Origin: Lysinibacillus sp. JNUCC-52
GTDB taxonomy: Bacteria > Bacillota > Bacilli > Bacillales_A > Planococcaceae
Length of the DNA stretch: 64,000 nucleotides
Assembly (NCBI RefSeq): GCF_015999545.1
Contig: NZ_CP065546.1
Span: 1,736,001 to 1,800,000, forward strand
Direction of reading: 5' to 3'
In this document: positions 1 to 9,868 of the stretch, piece after piece
Layout: each line of letters starts with the position of its first letter
How positions within the stretch are numbered: the first letter of the stretch is position 1
The notes under the pieces: generated by a model
Databases searched by the model: none
The model's input: the letters and a program-made list of their open reading frames with translations, nothing else
Told to the model about the DNA's origin: nothing
Position numbers and translations under genes: made by a program

Positions 1-117
1 TACTAGCTGTGGTACTAAAATCGTTGACCCGAACATGGCAAACATGTGTTGAAAACTTAATGTCACCAATTGGACTGGAGTCGGTTTATCATTTACATCT
101 AACACTGCCTTTGACAT
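1..117 (-). CDS. pyrP: Uracil permease, N-terminal fragment (cut by left edge)
   Basis: The first 39 codons of an NCS2-family uracil/proton symporter, which imports uracil for pyrimidine salvage. The visible N-terminus contains FQHMFAMFGSTILVP, the conserved first membrane segment of UraA/PyrP proteins. The ATG at 115-117 is preceded by GTGAGGAAAC, a good ribosome binding site. It starts only 20 nt after the pyrR stop, so the two genes are almost certainly one transcript governed by the attenuator upstream of pyrR. The rest of the gene lies outside the window. pyrP is expected after pyrR in Bacillales; the short gap leaves no room for the second attenuator that B. subtilis has there. Confidence 0.9.
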   Translation of the reverse strand, partial: MSKAVLDVNDKPTPVQLVTLSFQHMFAMFGSTILVPQLV

Positions 118-137
118 AACGTTTCCTCACTTTATAG

Positions 138-695
<558 letters not shown>

Positions 696-826
696 CTAGA
701 ATCTATTTTCAGTGTTGTCCATAATGCGCAACTTTTATCAAAAAGAATTCCTGATGAAAGCTTTGTAGCACATTCGGATTGTTACGCGATGCTCCCTAAG
801 TCGTTAAGCATCATTGTCAACGGCAT

Positions 827-953
827 AAAAAAACCTCTCGAGGCGAATAGCCTGAGAGGGTTGAGTACGTGTTTAAATAGCATGTCGAAAAAATTTGCAG
901 CACAAATTTTTGCAACACGTTCACATGTACCTTCTCAGCCTCTCTGGACTGCC
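827..953 (-). promoter_or_regulatory. PyrR-dependent transcription attenuator in the pyr leader
   Basis: Read on the minus strand, 931-953 contains the PyrR binding loop CAGTCCAGAGAGGCTGAGAA, matching the known anti-antiterminator consensus (AGUCCAGAGAGGCU). About 70 nt downstream, 827-860 forms an intrinsic terminator: CCTCTCAGGC pairs with GCCTCGAGAGG (one bulged C) and is followed by seven T. UMP-bound PyrR should stabilise the first hairpin and let the terminator form. The segment lies between rluD (stop at 1023) and pyrR (ATG at 680). No strong sigma-A promoter was obvious in 954-1022, so transcription may come partly from the lspA-rluD unit. Confidence 0.9.
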
Positions 954-1022
954 ATTAAAGGTGAATATTAAATTAAAGTCGTTCATTCACTTTCGTTAGT
1001 ATAGACCTTCTTTAAATATTCG

Positions 1023-1934
1023 TCAATCCTTATTTCGTAATTCCTCTAATAATTGTACATAATCGACAGGAAGTGGTGCTTCAAACTCCATATATTCACC
1101 TGTTGTAGGATGATTAAATCCTAAAATTCCTGCATGTAATACTTGTCCACCAAAATCAATTGTCTTTCTCGGTCCATATTTTGGATCACCGACAAGTGGG
1201 AAACCAATATAATTCATATGCACGCGAATTTGGTGTGTACGTCCTGTTTCAAGGCGGCATTCTACAAGTGTGTAATCACCGAAACGTTCAATAACTTGGA
1301 AGTGTGTTACCGCATGTTTTCCTTTATCAACAACTGCTTGCTTTTGACGATCCTTTTGATCGCGGCCAATCGGTGCGTCAATCGTCCCTTTATCATGTGC
1401 AATATGTCCATGAACAAGAGCTGTATATTTACGCGTTACCGTTTTGTTCACAAGTTGATCGACTAACGATTCATGCGCCACATCGTTTTTCGCTACCATC
1501 AGTAAACCTGATGTATCTTTATCAATACGATGTACAATACCTGGGCGCATTACACCATTAATGCCCGATAAATCTTTACACTGATACATTAAACCATTCA
1601 CAAGTGTACCTGTCATATGACCAGGCGCAGGATGGACAACCATACCCTTTGGTTTGTTGACAACGAGCACATCCGCATCTTCATAAACAATATCAAGTGC
1701 TAGGTTTTCAGCGATTACATCTAAAGGTTCTGCCTCTGGCACGATGATTTCTACTACATCGCCTGCTTTTACCTTATATTTCGCTTTTACTGTCTCACCA
1801 TTTACTTTAACAATTCCTTCTGTAATCCAATTGCTAATTTGTGTACGAGACCATTCTGTTTGTATACTTGAAATCGCTTTGTCAATGCGCTCTCCTTGCT
1901 GTTGTTCTTCGATTGTGTATGATACTTGCGTCAT
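1023..1934 (-). CDS. rluD: RluA-family 23S rRNA pseudouridine synthase (RluD/YlyB type)
   Basis: 303 residues. An N-terminal S4 RNA-binding domain (about residues 15-70) is followed by a pseudouridine synthase domain. The catalytic motif HRIDKDTSG is at residues 135-143 with the nucleophilic Asp138. The protein isomerises uridines in large-subunit rRNA. It corresponds by position to B. subtilis ylyB. Its ATG overlaps the lspA stop in an ATGA (1931-1934), so the two are translationally coupled. The exact rRNA target cannot be read from the sequence. Confidence 0.93.
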   Translation of the reverse strand: MTQVSYTIEEQQQGERIDKAISSIQTEWSRTQISNWITEGIVKVNGETVKAKYKVKAGDVVEIIVPEAEPLDVIAENLALDIVYEDADVLVVNKPKGMVVHPAPGHMTGTLVNGLMYQCKDLSGINGVMRPGIVHRIDKDTSGLLMVAKNDVAHESLVDQLVNKTVTRKYTALVHGHIAHDKGTIDAPIGRDQKDRQKQAVVDKGKHAVTHFQVIERFGDYTLVECRLETGRTHQIRVHMNYIGFPLVGDPKYGPRKTIDFGGQVLHAGILGFNHPTTGEYMEFEAPLPVDYVQLLEELRNKD

Positions 1935-2410
1935 TGTTTCACCTGTTTCTTTTCTTTTTTATCTTCGGCGATTAAACCAATCATTAATACGACAACGGCA
2001 ATTGTTAATGCTGCATCCGCAATATTAAAAATTGGGAAATCGTAATTCATAATAGGGATTAATACGTCGACAAAATCTACTACTTCTCCTCTAAATAAAC
2101 GATCAATAAAGTTACCAACGGCGCCGCCCAATAACAGCATTAAACCCACTTGGAAAAGAGGCTTGCCCTTTGCTTCTTTATGATAAAAGTAAATGATGGC
2201 GCCAATAACAGCAATTGTCACAATGGAAAATAACCACATTTGCCCTTCTAGCATTCCCCAAGCTGCACCTCTATTGCGATGCGATAAAATGCCAAACCAT
2301 GGATCCCATACGGAAATGCGTTCACCAAACTCCATATTTTTCACAATTAGCCATTTTGTCCATTGATCTAAAATAATCACAAAAGCGGCCAATCCATAAT
2401 ATTTATACAC
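1931..2410 (-). CDS. lspA: Lipoprotein signal peptidase II
   Basis: 159 residues from the GTG at 2410. Four membrane segments are visible. The catalytic aspartates are in EVVDF (Asp112) and FNIADAAL (Asp132), and GNFID is the conserved third motif. The enzyme removes signal peptides from prolipoproteins after diacylglyceryl modification; CtaC in this window has a lipobox and is a likely substrate. A GTG six codons upstream (2428) is possible, but GGAGGA sits 6 nt before the 2410 GTG and inside the longer reading, so the shorter start is preferred. It forms a unit with rluD. Confidence 0.94.
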   Translation of the reverse strand: MYKYYGLAAFVIILDQWTKWLIVKNMEFGERISVWDPWFGILSHRNRGAAWGMLEGQMWLFSIVTIAVIGAIIYFYHKEAKGKPLFQVGLMLLLGGAVGNFIDRLFRGEVVDFVDVLIPIMNYDFPIFNIADAALTIAVVVLMIGLIAEDKKEKKQVKQ

Positions 2411-2644
2411 AGCTATTCCTCCGATCACTCAACATCTTACCTATTCTACCATAAGAGCTTATATAGCAATAACTAATATAACATGAAAATATGACGGAAA
2501 CACAAGGCTGTGGCCCAAAAGCAAAAATCGGCGTGCTTAATCAATCGTTCTGTCAAAAAAATCACATAAACGCCATGCCTTGTCCAAAAAAGTTCAATAA
2601 GTTGTCCCCTATTTTGGACGACTTCTACGCAAAATAGGAAGCCG

Positions 2645-2805
2645 TTGATTGCCGTTCCAGACGCTCCCTTTCCGCAGGCACAGCTCCAACTAATTTTTGC
2701 GGCAGAAGCCGCAAAAATGGATTTTCTGCTCGTACTGTTCCCACAGGAGTGTCGCGCCTTCCACTCCAATTAACTAGTATCGCCTGCTCATAAAATAGAC
2801 TGCTC
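2645..2805. repeat. Dispersed Bacillaceae intergenic repeat, copy 1, with internal hairpin
   Basis: The 2411-2963 gap holds no convincing gene. At 2645-2805 is a repeat whose ends read CCGTTCCAGACGCTCCCTTT on one side and CAGGAGTGTCGCGCCTTCCA on the other. A second, diverged copy is at 46459-46596 in the same orientation. The style (GGAGTGGAAGGCGCGACACTCC on the minus strand) is that of an intergenic repeat common in Bacillus relatives. This copy alone has a perfect 11-bp stem with a 4-nt loop (2693-2703 / 2708-2718) in its middle. Short open frames in this stretch have no recognisable domain and are treated as spurious. Confidence 0.7.
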
Positions 2806-2963
2806 CTAAAAAATACATGAGGTGATGATAACTCTTTTTGCCTTTCCTCCCAAAAGTATCCGTGTTGGGCTTGCCTCGTGAAAAATATCCAACTTTGCAT
2901 AGCCCAATAGACGATTGCGGACACATAACTTTAAAAGAAGCATTAATTGATTGACTCAAAATA

Positions 2964-3016
2964 AAAAGACAGTAGACCAACTCCATCTTCTTTGAGTTGG
3001 TCTACTGCCTATTTTT
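2964..3016 (-). terminator. Intrinsic terminator of the symporter operon
   Basis: On the minus strand, GGCAGTAGACCAACTC and GAGTTGGTCTACTGTC form a near-perfect 16-bp stem around a short loop, followed by CTTTTTATTTT. It lies about 40 nt past the symporter stop at 3055. Confidence 0.9.
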
Positions 3017-3054
3017 TACAATTTATTACCAAATAGTGAAAGTTGTATCAGGAC

Positions 3055-4623
3055 CTATACCGTTTCAGATTCTTTCGAGTGTACGCGCTTCATAAAATCA
3101 TTTACATCTGCAGGGACTTTCCGATCTAACAATGACACAATAATGACAGACAGGAAACCTACTGGAACTGTTATAATACCTGGAATTTTAAATTGTAAGA
3201 AACTTGGAAGTGTTCCTGGTAAAAAAATCATCCACATGGAGACAACAAGGCCAATCACCAATCCTGCAATAGCCCCTTTTTCAGTCATCCCTCGCCACCA
3301 AATTCCTAAGATGAAAATCGGTGTAAATGTACTCGCAGCAACTGTAAATGCTAAAGCGACTAAATGACCGATAGAAGCATCTTTAACAAGTAAACCTAGA
3401 CCGCCATAAAGAATACCTAAAATAACAATAGCTACTTTTCCAGCAACTACTCGCTGTTTTTGCGTAATATCTTTTTTCATAAAGCTAGCATATAAATCAT
3501 GTGCTAATGCACCAGAGCTTGTAATAAATAGGCCTGATAAATTAGAGAAGATAGCAGCAAATGCCCCAGCAATAACGAGGCCGAGAAGCCAGTCGCCTCC
3601 TAAGGCAAGCGCAGTTGTTGGAATAACCATGTTATTGCCACCAAGTACTAAATCTCTCATTACTTCTTCACTCGCACTACCTGAGATGAAAATAGCACGA
3701 CCAACAACGCCTAAAAATACTGCTAATAAGAAAAACGTACTGGCAATTCCGATGGCCATTAAAGCGGATTTACGGGCAGCCTTAGCACTTGGATTTGTAT
3801 AAAAACGCAATAAAATATGCGGTAACCCAATAGTACCTAGCGCTAAACCGATTGTCATACTGATTGTTTGCCAAAACGTTGGGAAATAAAAGCCTGTCCC
3901 CGTCCATGCCGCACCATCAAAGTTTACATCACTACCATCCAATGCATAAGGTGATGTACCTGTAATAGGACCGTTAAAAGAATTAATAGCTGCTAAAATT
4001 TTATCGTAATGCAAGCCCCCATACATTGCTGCAATAAGCATGACAATGAACGCGCCTAGACGAATCCAAAGCTCTAATGCCTGGTTGATTGTCGTTCCTT
4101 TCATTCCGCCTATTCCTACATAGAAAATCATCACTACACATGTAAAGATAATGCCGAATTCATAAGATGTACCAAAAAACATACTTAATATTTGTGCTGC
4201 CCCTAATAGCTGTGGAGCCGCATAAAATCCTGAAATCGCTAATACAACAATAACTGCGGCTAAGCGTGCTCGTCTACTATGAAAGCGATAGGCTAAAAAG
4301 TCTGCCACTGTAAATGCACCAAAGCGTCTTAATGGGCCCGCAACAAAAATAGCTAGTAAAGTTAAACCGATGGAGAAGCAAAATGCATAATATGCACCAT
4401 CATAGCCTAACTGAAATGTTAAACCAGCAATTCCTAAAAATGTTGCTGCACTTAAATAGTCTCCCCCAATGGCTGACCCATTCGTAAACCATCCGAAACT
4501 CCGTCCCCCAACGAAGAAATCAGATGCCGTTGTATTTTTTTTCGTTAAATACGTAATGTACACAATCGTTCCCATTAGTGCAATGGTCAACAACATCTTT
4601 GGTTCTAATAGCGTCTCAATCAT
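3055..4623 (-). CDS. Sodium:solute symporter, acetate-permease (ActP/YwcA) type
   Basis: 522 residues with about 13 hydrophobic segments. DFFVGGRSFGWFTNGSAIGG and DYLSAATFLG near the N-terminus are typical of the SLC5 sodium/solute symporter family, and the closest match by character is the ActP / B. subtilis YwcA branch. It probably imports a monocarboxylate such as acetate or pyruvate, but the substrate is inferred. It is preceded after 21 nt by a DUF485 gene, the standard partner of this branch. The ATG follows GGGGGCAGTTGA. The pair, with the divergent regulator at 5145, sits between lspA and ileS, where B. subtilis has only ylyA. This points to a module inserted in this lineage. Confidence 0.88.
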   Translation of the reverse strand: MIETLLEPKMLLTIALMGTIVYITYLTKKNTTASDFFVGGRSFGWFTNGSAIGGDYLSAATFLGIAGLTFQLGYDGAYYAFCFSIGLTLLAIFVAGPLRRFGAFTVADFLAYRFHSRRARLAAVIVVLAISGFYAAPQLLGAAQILSMFFGTSYEFGIIFTCVVMIFYVGIGGMKGTTINQALELWIRLGAFIVMLIAAMYGGLHYDKILAAINSFNGPITGTSPYALDGSDVNFDGAAWTGTGFYFPTFWQTISMTIGLALGTIGLPHILLRFYTNPSAKAARKSALMAIGIASTFFLLAVFLGVVGRAIFISGSASEEVMRDLVLGGNNMVIPTTALALGGDWLLGLVIAGAFAAIFSNLSGLFITSSGALAHDLYASFMKKDITQKQRVVAGKVAIVILGILYGGLGLLVKDASIGHLVALAFTVAASTFTPIFILGIWWRGMTEKGAIAGLVIGLVVSMWMIFLPGTLPSFLQFKIPGIITVPVGFLSVIIVSLLDRKVPADVNDFMKRVHSKESETV

Positions 4624-4644
4624 TCAACTGCCCCCTTTAATGAA

Positions 4645-4974
4645 CTACTTATTTGACATTTCATATTTTTTCAAACGTTTTTCATATAAAGCCGTATGCA
4701 CATAAGCAATAACAAAGGCCATCACCATCATGACAATTGTAGTGACAAACCATGTTACAGTCATGCCTCCCCATACTTTCTTAAAGGCAAATTCAGGAGC
4801 GAACCAATTCATTACTGGGATACTAAAAATTAAAATAAAGTAAAATACCGTTAAGCTAAAGCCTGTAGTAAACTCATCCTTCATAATTTTATGTGTTGTC
4901 GGATCTAACGGTGGCAAATCTCTAACATCCACAGTCCCCGCTTCCACATACTCATAATCATGACTCCCCGCCAT
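4645..4974 (-). CDS. DUF485 small membrane protein, symporter partner (YwcB/YjcH type)
   Basis: 109 residues with two hydrophobic segments (about 41-61 and 75-95) flanked by a charged N-terminus and a Lys-rich C-terminus. DUF485 proteins are encoded immediately upstream of ActP-type symporters in many bacteria; their role is not established, but an accessory function for the transporter is assumed. The ATG follows AAGGGGGTTAGTACT. It is the first gene of a two-gene operon, transcribed away from the regulator at 5145. Confidence 0.85.
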   Translation of the reverse strand: MAGSHDYEYVEAGTVDVRDLPPLDPTTHKIMKDEFTTGFSLTVFYFILIFSIPVMNWFAPEFAFKKVWGGMTVTWFVTTIVMMVMAFVIAYVHTALYEKRLKKYEMSNK

Positions 4975-5071
4975 AGTACTAACCCCCTTTAGTCTAGGTG
5001 AATAATTATCTGAAATTTCAAATTATTATTCACTACAACTATTCTATTCTATTTTTCTAATAATATAGGTA

Positions 5072-5102
5072 CAATATTTTGCTGTATTAGTACAAAATAT
5101 TG
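5072..5102. promoter_or_regulatory. Inverted-repeat operator candidate between symporter operon and regulator
   Basis: CAATATTTTG at 5072-5081 and its exact reverse complement CAAAATATTG at 5093-5102 are 21 bp apart start to start, two turns of the helix. The element lies in the 170-bp divergent region between the DUF485 gene and the AraC-type regulator. The spacing and location fit a dimeric regulator binding site. The binding protein is inferred to be the adjacent regulator. Confidence 0.5.
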
Positions 5103-5144
5103 CTATTTTAAGTTAAAATACTTTTATTAAACTTCTTTTTATTT

Positions 5145-6398
5145 TTGGATTTTAGAAAGGGGCTGTTTAGCATTTTAAACGTCGTATGGTACGTTGAGAA
5201 TTCAATTGAGAAACAGCAAATGATAGGATGGTTAGAAGAATTCCTCCCGTATACATTTATCGAATGTACACAACCAAGCGCACAAGAGGTGGCAATTTTC
5301 GTCTATGAAATTAACCATTTATTTGATTGGGTAAAGGTCAAACGATTAAAGAAAAATTATCCTAATAGTATTATTGTCCCTATTGTTGCAGTACACTTAA
5401 CCTATTCAGCAGGTATTGCCATTGAATTAAATTTACTAGCACTTCTTATTAAACCTTTGCAAAAACAAAAATTTTTACGAATTGTAAAAAAGCTTTATGC
5501 ATCCTATAAAGATCAGCAAGCAAGTACCGTTACGATGCTTGAGCTGTCACAACAAATCCCTCACAATCATACATCACCATTTCGCGAAGCTTTTTTGAGA
5601 CGGCTAATACGGGGAGAAATAAACAGTGAACAGGAAATTGTACAAGCTTCATCGTTTTTATCTTCTGACTGTATTCCAAATATCGTATTTTTAATCCAAG
5701 GCTATGTAGATGCTCAACAAAACCGACCGATACTCCATGACGCAAGTAGTGTAATTACCAATATTTTTCGTCAGCATTTTTCGGACAAAGCCCCGCTGTC
5801 CTTTTTAAATTTTGAGCGATATTTATTAGTGCTCATGCGGATACCGCAGACGTATACATCATTTAAGCATTGGACAGATGGTGTCACTACTTTAATGACT
5901 GTTATCGAACTTTTGAAAAGAGATTATAATATCCACCTTTTTATAGGCATCGGTGGTGTTTTTACGCACGCTATGCAAGTTAAAGAATCTTACAGTCAGG
6001 CTAGAAAAGCTCGTAGAAAACCACCTGTAGATAATATTCACATACGATTTTATGAAGATTTAACAAAACATGAACAGCTACAAAAGGCTATTCAATATAT
6101 TGAGGAGCATTACGATGAGCAGCTAGTTGTTAGTGATGTCGCCAAATCAATTAATTTTAGTCCTACTCACTTTAGTCGCTTATTTAAAAAAGAAACTGGT
6201 CGTAATTTTGTTGATTATGTAGCGTTTACTCGCATTATTAAAACACTCCCTTCCTTACGCAAGTTTGACTACACCATTGAAAAAATTTCAGCAAGTTCTG
6301 GTTTTAATACACCCAATTATTACAGTCTTACTTTTAAAAAATATGTGGGGATTTCACCAACCGACTACCGCAATACAATTGAAATATTGTTTAAGTAA
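5145..6398 (+). CDS. AraC-family regulator with receiver-like N-terminal domain
   Basis: About 417 residues. The C-terminal 100 residues are a two-helix-turn-helix AraC domain (QLVVSDVAKSINFSPTHFSR, then a second helix pair ending YVGISPTDYRN). The N-terminal 120 residues look like a degenerate CheY-type receiver, without a clear phosphoacceptor Asp pocket; the middle has no domain I recognise. It is divergent from the symporter operon and is the likely controller of it. The start is uncertain. TTG at 5145 gives the longest reading, but the best ribosome site (AGAAAGGGG) lies just inside it, so a start a few codons downstream at an unusual codon is possible. Confidence 0.8.
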   Translation: MDFRKGLFSILNVVWYVENSIEKQQMIGWLEEFLPYTFIECTQPSAQEVAIFVYEINHLFDWVKVKRLKKNYPNSIIVPIVAVHLTYSAGIAIELNLLALLIKPLQKQKFLRIVKKLYASYKDQQASTVTMLELSQQIPHNHTSPFREAFLRRLIRGEINSEQEIVQASSFLSSDCIPNIVFLIQGYVDAQQNRPILHDASSVITNIFRQHFSDKAPLSFLNFERYLLVLMRIPQTYTSFKHWTDGVTTLMTVIELLKRDYNIHLFIGIGGVFTHAMQVKESYSQARKARRKPPVDNIHIRFYEDLTKHEQLQKAIQYIEEHYDEQLVVSDVAKSINFSPTHFSRLFKKETGRNFVDYVAFTRIIKTLPSLRKFDYTIEKISASSGFNTPNYYSLTFKKYVGISPTDYRNTIEILFK

Positions 6399-6520
6399 AG
6401 ATGATACTGAATGTTTGGTTGCTAAACAGCTTCGTGCAGACTTCCTCGCTTACCTCCCATTCAATGATCCTTTCCACTATCGTACGAAGAAATCGGTATG
6501 TTCAAAGCTAGTCAAACATA

Positions 6521-6559
6521 AAAAAAGAGCAGTCGATTTCATCTCGACTGCTCTTTTTT
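6521..6559. terminator. Bidirectional terminator between the regulator and ileS
   Basis: A perfect 16-bp stem (6521-6536 with 6544-6559) of AAAAAAGAGCAGTCGA and its complement around a 7-nt loop. It gives an A-run/T-run on both strands and can serve the converging regulator (+) and ileS (-). Confidence 0.92.
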
Positions 6560-6571
6560 ATTTCATCATTT

Positions 6572-9340
6572 TTATACGTAATACTTCTCAACAACTTCTG
6601 CACAGCGAGCACATACTGTTGGATGTGCATCATTCGCTCCAACTGTTGCCGAAATTGACCAGCAACGCTCACATTTCTCACCTGTTGCTTTTTCAACAAC
6701 AATTGATACATGTTCTAAAGCTAGTGCTTCAGCAGGAGCTGATTCGATTGGTGCTACCCCAAAATTAGAAACGATTGAAAGCTGTGCAAAATCAATGTTC
6801 GCATCATTTAATAATGCTAAAACTTCTGGTTTTGCATAAACTGTTACTTTCGCTTCAAGAGACTTACCAATTGTTTTTGCATTACGTGCTTCTTCTAATG
6901 CTTTTAGAATATCATCACGTACATCAATAATTGTTTCCCATTTTTCACGTAACTCATCGAAGTTTGCTTGCTCATCTACTGAAGGGAAGTCCGTTAATTG
7001 AACTGATACCTCTTCCACAACACCTTGTGCATGTAAATAAGACCAAACTTCATCCGTTGTATGTGGAATAATTGGTGTCATAATTTTTACTAATGTCATT
7101 AATGTATCGTAAATAACTGTTTGCATTGCACGACGATCGTGATTGTCATGACCTTCAATATAAACAACATCTTTAGCGATGTCCAAGTAGAATGAAGATA
7201 GTTCTACAGCAACAAAGTTATTAACCGCATGGTAGACAGCAGCAAAATCATAACGATCATAAGCGCTACGCACTGTTTTTAATACATCTTGTAGACGCAT
7301 GTAAATGTATTGATCCATTTCACGTAAATCAGCATACGCTACACGGTCTTTTAGTGGATTAAAATCAGCTACATTGCCGTGTAAGAAACGGAATGTATTA
7401 CGGATTTTACGGTACACTTCAGATACTTGCTTTAACATATCCATTGAAATACGAACATCAGCAGTATAATCTACTGAAGCTACCCATAGGCGTAAAATAT
7501 CTGCACCGTATTGATCCATTACCTTTTGAGGAATAATTACATTTCCTAATGATTTACTCATTTTGCGACCATCGCCATCTAAAACGAAACCATGCGTTAA
7601 TAGACCTTTATATGGTGCATAGCCATTAATTGCGACAGACGTAATTAATGATGAGTTAAACCAGCCACGGTGTTGGTCAGAGCCTTCTAAGTAAAGATCT
7701 GCTGGATATTTCATACCACGTTCTACTAGTACACCTTGGTGAGATGATCCAGAGTCAAACCATACATCCATAATATCGTTTTCTTTTGTGAATTCACCAT
7801 TTGGACTACCTGGATGTGTAAAGCCTTCTGGTAATAATTCTTTTGCTGTCATTTGGAACCAAATATTTGATCCATGCTCACGGAATAGTGAAGAAATACG
7901 CGCAATTGTTTCTGGTGTAATAATTGGCTCACCATTTTCAGCATAGAAAATCGGAATTGGGACACCCCATGCACGTTGACGAGAAATAACCCAGTCTCCA
8001 CGGTCACGAATCATATTATAAAGACGCGTTTCACCCCAAGCAGGTGTAAATGCTGTTGATTTAACCGCTGCTAATAACTCATCACGGAATGCATCGATTG
8101 ACGCAAACCATTGTGGTGTTGCACGATAAATAACTGGTTTTTTCGTACGCCAGTCATGTGGGTAAGAGTGCGTAAAGAAGTTTAATTTTTCTAATGCGCC
8201 AACTTCTTCTAATTTGGCTGTAACCATTTTATTTGCATCATTGTAGAAGACACCTTCAAAGCCTGGTGCTTCGTCAGTATAACAACCGCTATTATCCACT
8301 GGGCTAAGAATTGGTAAACCGTATAACTTACCAATTTGATAGTCATCTTCACCATGTCCAGGAGCTGTATGAACACAACCAGTACCCGCTTCAGCCGTAA
8401 CGTGCTCACCGACCATGACAAGCGAATCACGGTCATAGAATGGATGTTGTGCTACGATGCGATCTAAAGCTTCCCCTTTTACTTCTTGGATCACTTCGTA
8501 AGATTCCCATTCAAGCTCTTTTGCCACTGTTTCAAGTAATTCTTTTGCAATAATGAACTTTTTATCCGCTACTGCTACAACAACATAGATGAATTCTGGA
8601 TTTAGAGAAATCCCTAAGTTTGCTGGTAATGTCCAAGGCGTAGTAGTCCAAATAATAAATTTCGCATCAGCTGGTACAACACCTTTTGCATCTTTAATCG
8701 CAAAGCTTACATAAATAGAAGCTGATTTTACATCCTTATATTCAATTTCAGCCTCTGCTAATGCAGATTCTGAAGATGGTGACCAGTACACTGGTTTTAG
8801 GCCTTTATAAATATAGCCTTTTTCAGCCATTTTACCGAACACTTCAATTTGTCGAGCTTCAAATTCTGGTTTTAACGTAATATATGGGTTTTCCCAATCA
8901 CCGCGAATTCCTAATCGACGGAATTGCTCACGCTGATTGTCGATTTGTTCATATGCATATTTTTCGCAAAGCTCACGGAATTCAGCAATGGACATTTCTT
9001 TACGTTTTACACCTTTGTTTGTTAACGCTTGCTCGATTGGTAAACCATGTGTATCCCAGCCAGGAATATAGTTAACATGGAAACCTGTCATTGAACGATG
9101 GCGTGTAATCATATCTTTCAGTACTTTGTTTAAGGCATGACCAATATGGATATCACCATTTGCATATGGAGGGCCATCATGTAGAACGTACTCAGGACGA
9201 CCTGCTGTACGCTCCATTTGTAATTTATTGATGTCCATCTCATTCCATTTTTCTTGCATTTTTGGTTCATTCGCTGGTAAATTTCCACGCATTGGGAAAT
9301 CCGTTTTTGGCATTAGTAAGGTTTCTTTATATTCAACCAT
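6572..9340 (-). CDS. ileS: Isoleucyl-tRNA synthetase
   Basis: 922 residues, the normal bacterial length. The class I signatures are HIGH at residues 65-68 and KMSKS near residue 595. A large CP1 editing domain lies between them, and a C-terminal zinc motif is seen as CERCWSI followed by CARCAEVV. The enzyme charges tRNA-Ile and edits misactivated valine. The C-terminal zinc domain and length match the B. subtilis type. The ATG follows AAAGGAGGAATTAACAA. Expression is controlled by the T-box leader at 9519-9790. The downstream neighbour is a symporter module instead of ylyA-lspA. Confidence 0.98.
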   Translation of the reverse strand: MVEYKETLLMPKTDFPMRGNLPANEPKMQEKWNEMDINKLQMERTAGRPEYVLHDGPPYANGDIHIGHALNKVLKDMITRHRSMTGFHVNYIPGWDTHGLPIEQALTNKGVKRKEMSIAEFRELCEKYAYEQIDNQREQFRRLGIRGDWENPYITLKPEFEARQIEVFGKMAEKGYIYKGLKPVYWSPSSESALAEAEIEYKDVKSASIYVSFAIKDAKGVVPADAKFIIWTTTPWTLPANLGISLNPEFIYVVVAVADKKFIIAKELLETVAKELEWESYEVIQEVKGEALDRIVAQHPFYDRDSLVMVGEHVTAEAGTGCVHTAPGHGEDDYQIGKLYGLPILSPVDNSGCYTDEAPGFEGVFYNDANKMVTAKLEEVGALEKLNFFTHSYPHDWRTKKPVIYRATPQWFASIDAFRDELLAAVKSTAFTPAWGETRLYNMIRDRGDWVISRQRAWGVPIPIFYAENGEPIITPETIARISSLFREHGSNIWFQMTAKELLPEGFTHPGSPNGEFTKENDIMDVWFDSGSSHQGVLVERGMKYPADLYLEGSDQHRGWFNSSLITSVAINGYAPYKGLLTHGFVLDGDGRKMSKSLGNVIIPQKVMDQYGADILRLWVASVDYTADVRISMDMLKQVSEVYRKIRNTFRFLHGNVADFNPLKDRVAYADLREMDQYIYMRLQDVLKTVRSAYDRYDFAAVYHAVNNFVAVELSSFYLDIAKDVVYIEGHDNHDRRAMQTVIYDTLMTLVKIMTPIIPHTTDEVWSYLHAQGVVEEVSVQLTDFPSVDEQANFDELREKWETIIDVRDDILKALEEARNAKTIGKSLEAKVTVYAKPEVLALLNDANIDFAQLSIVSNFGVAPIESAPAEALALEHVSIVVEKATGEKCERCWSISATVGANDAHPTVCARCAEVVEKYYV

Positions 9341-9518
9341 TTGTTAATTCCTCCTTTATTTTTTGCAAACAGAGAACAATTGCTAAGCATTTCATTACAT
9401 TGGACAAATTGTTGTGAGCACCAAGCAAAAGTAAATATGACACATCTTGTGCCAGTATTTTAAACTGCGCCTTTTTGCTATACTTTCCTAGTGACACGCA
9501 AAACAATCCAATAACAAC

Positions 9519-9790
9519 AAAAAAGCCTCTCCATCCCTAAAAGGGACGAGAAGCTTGAACTCGCGGTACCACCCTAGTTGTAGTACATAATTGTACTACC
9601 GCTTGAAAGCACGTTAACGTTGTGCGCTCCGAAATAACTTACTTAACGTTCAGTTATTTAGCTCAGAAGTGATTTTCTTTGTTAATTGCTTGTTTGGGCT
9701 CCCACTATCCCCAAATCGCTTTACTACACCTAACAAATACTGTCTTCGTCTCTGCCTATATGCATATCTGTTCTTTTTAATTACTATGAC
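9519..9790 (-). promoter_or_regulatory. T-box leader of ileS, Ile ATC specifier
   Basis: On the minus strand, 9561-9575 reads AGGGTGGTACCGCGA, the T-box antiterminator sequence that pairs with uncharged tRNA. It is followed by a terminator hairpin (9519-9556) in which AGCTTCTC...GTCCC pairs with GGGATG...GAGAGGCT before a T-run. The 3' arm of stem I holds GAAAATCACTTC, in which ATC followed by a purine (9671-9673) is the expected specifier position for isoleucine. Uncharged tRNA-Ile should favour read-through into ileS. The 5' boundary is approximate. The leader fills the gap between divIVA and ileS. Confidence 0.93.
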
Positions 9791-9868
9791 AATAGTATAT
9801 GGAAATCCATGTATGGCGTCAAGTCATATTCATTCAATGACTACTTCACTTTTTCGTCAATGGACCAT

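Noticed and set aside
2473-2986. Overlapping short open frames on the minus strand (about 70-99 codons)
   Set aside because: They run through a dispersed repeat and a terminator, have no ribosome sites and show no domain; composition is not gene-like.
6265-6768. Plus-strand 167-codon frame across the end of the regulator into ileS
   Set aside because: It spans the bidirectional terminator and is antisense to ileS; composition is Leu/His-rich shadow sequence.
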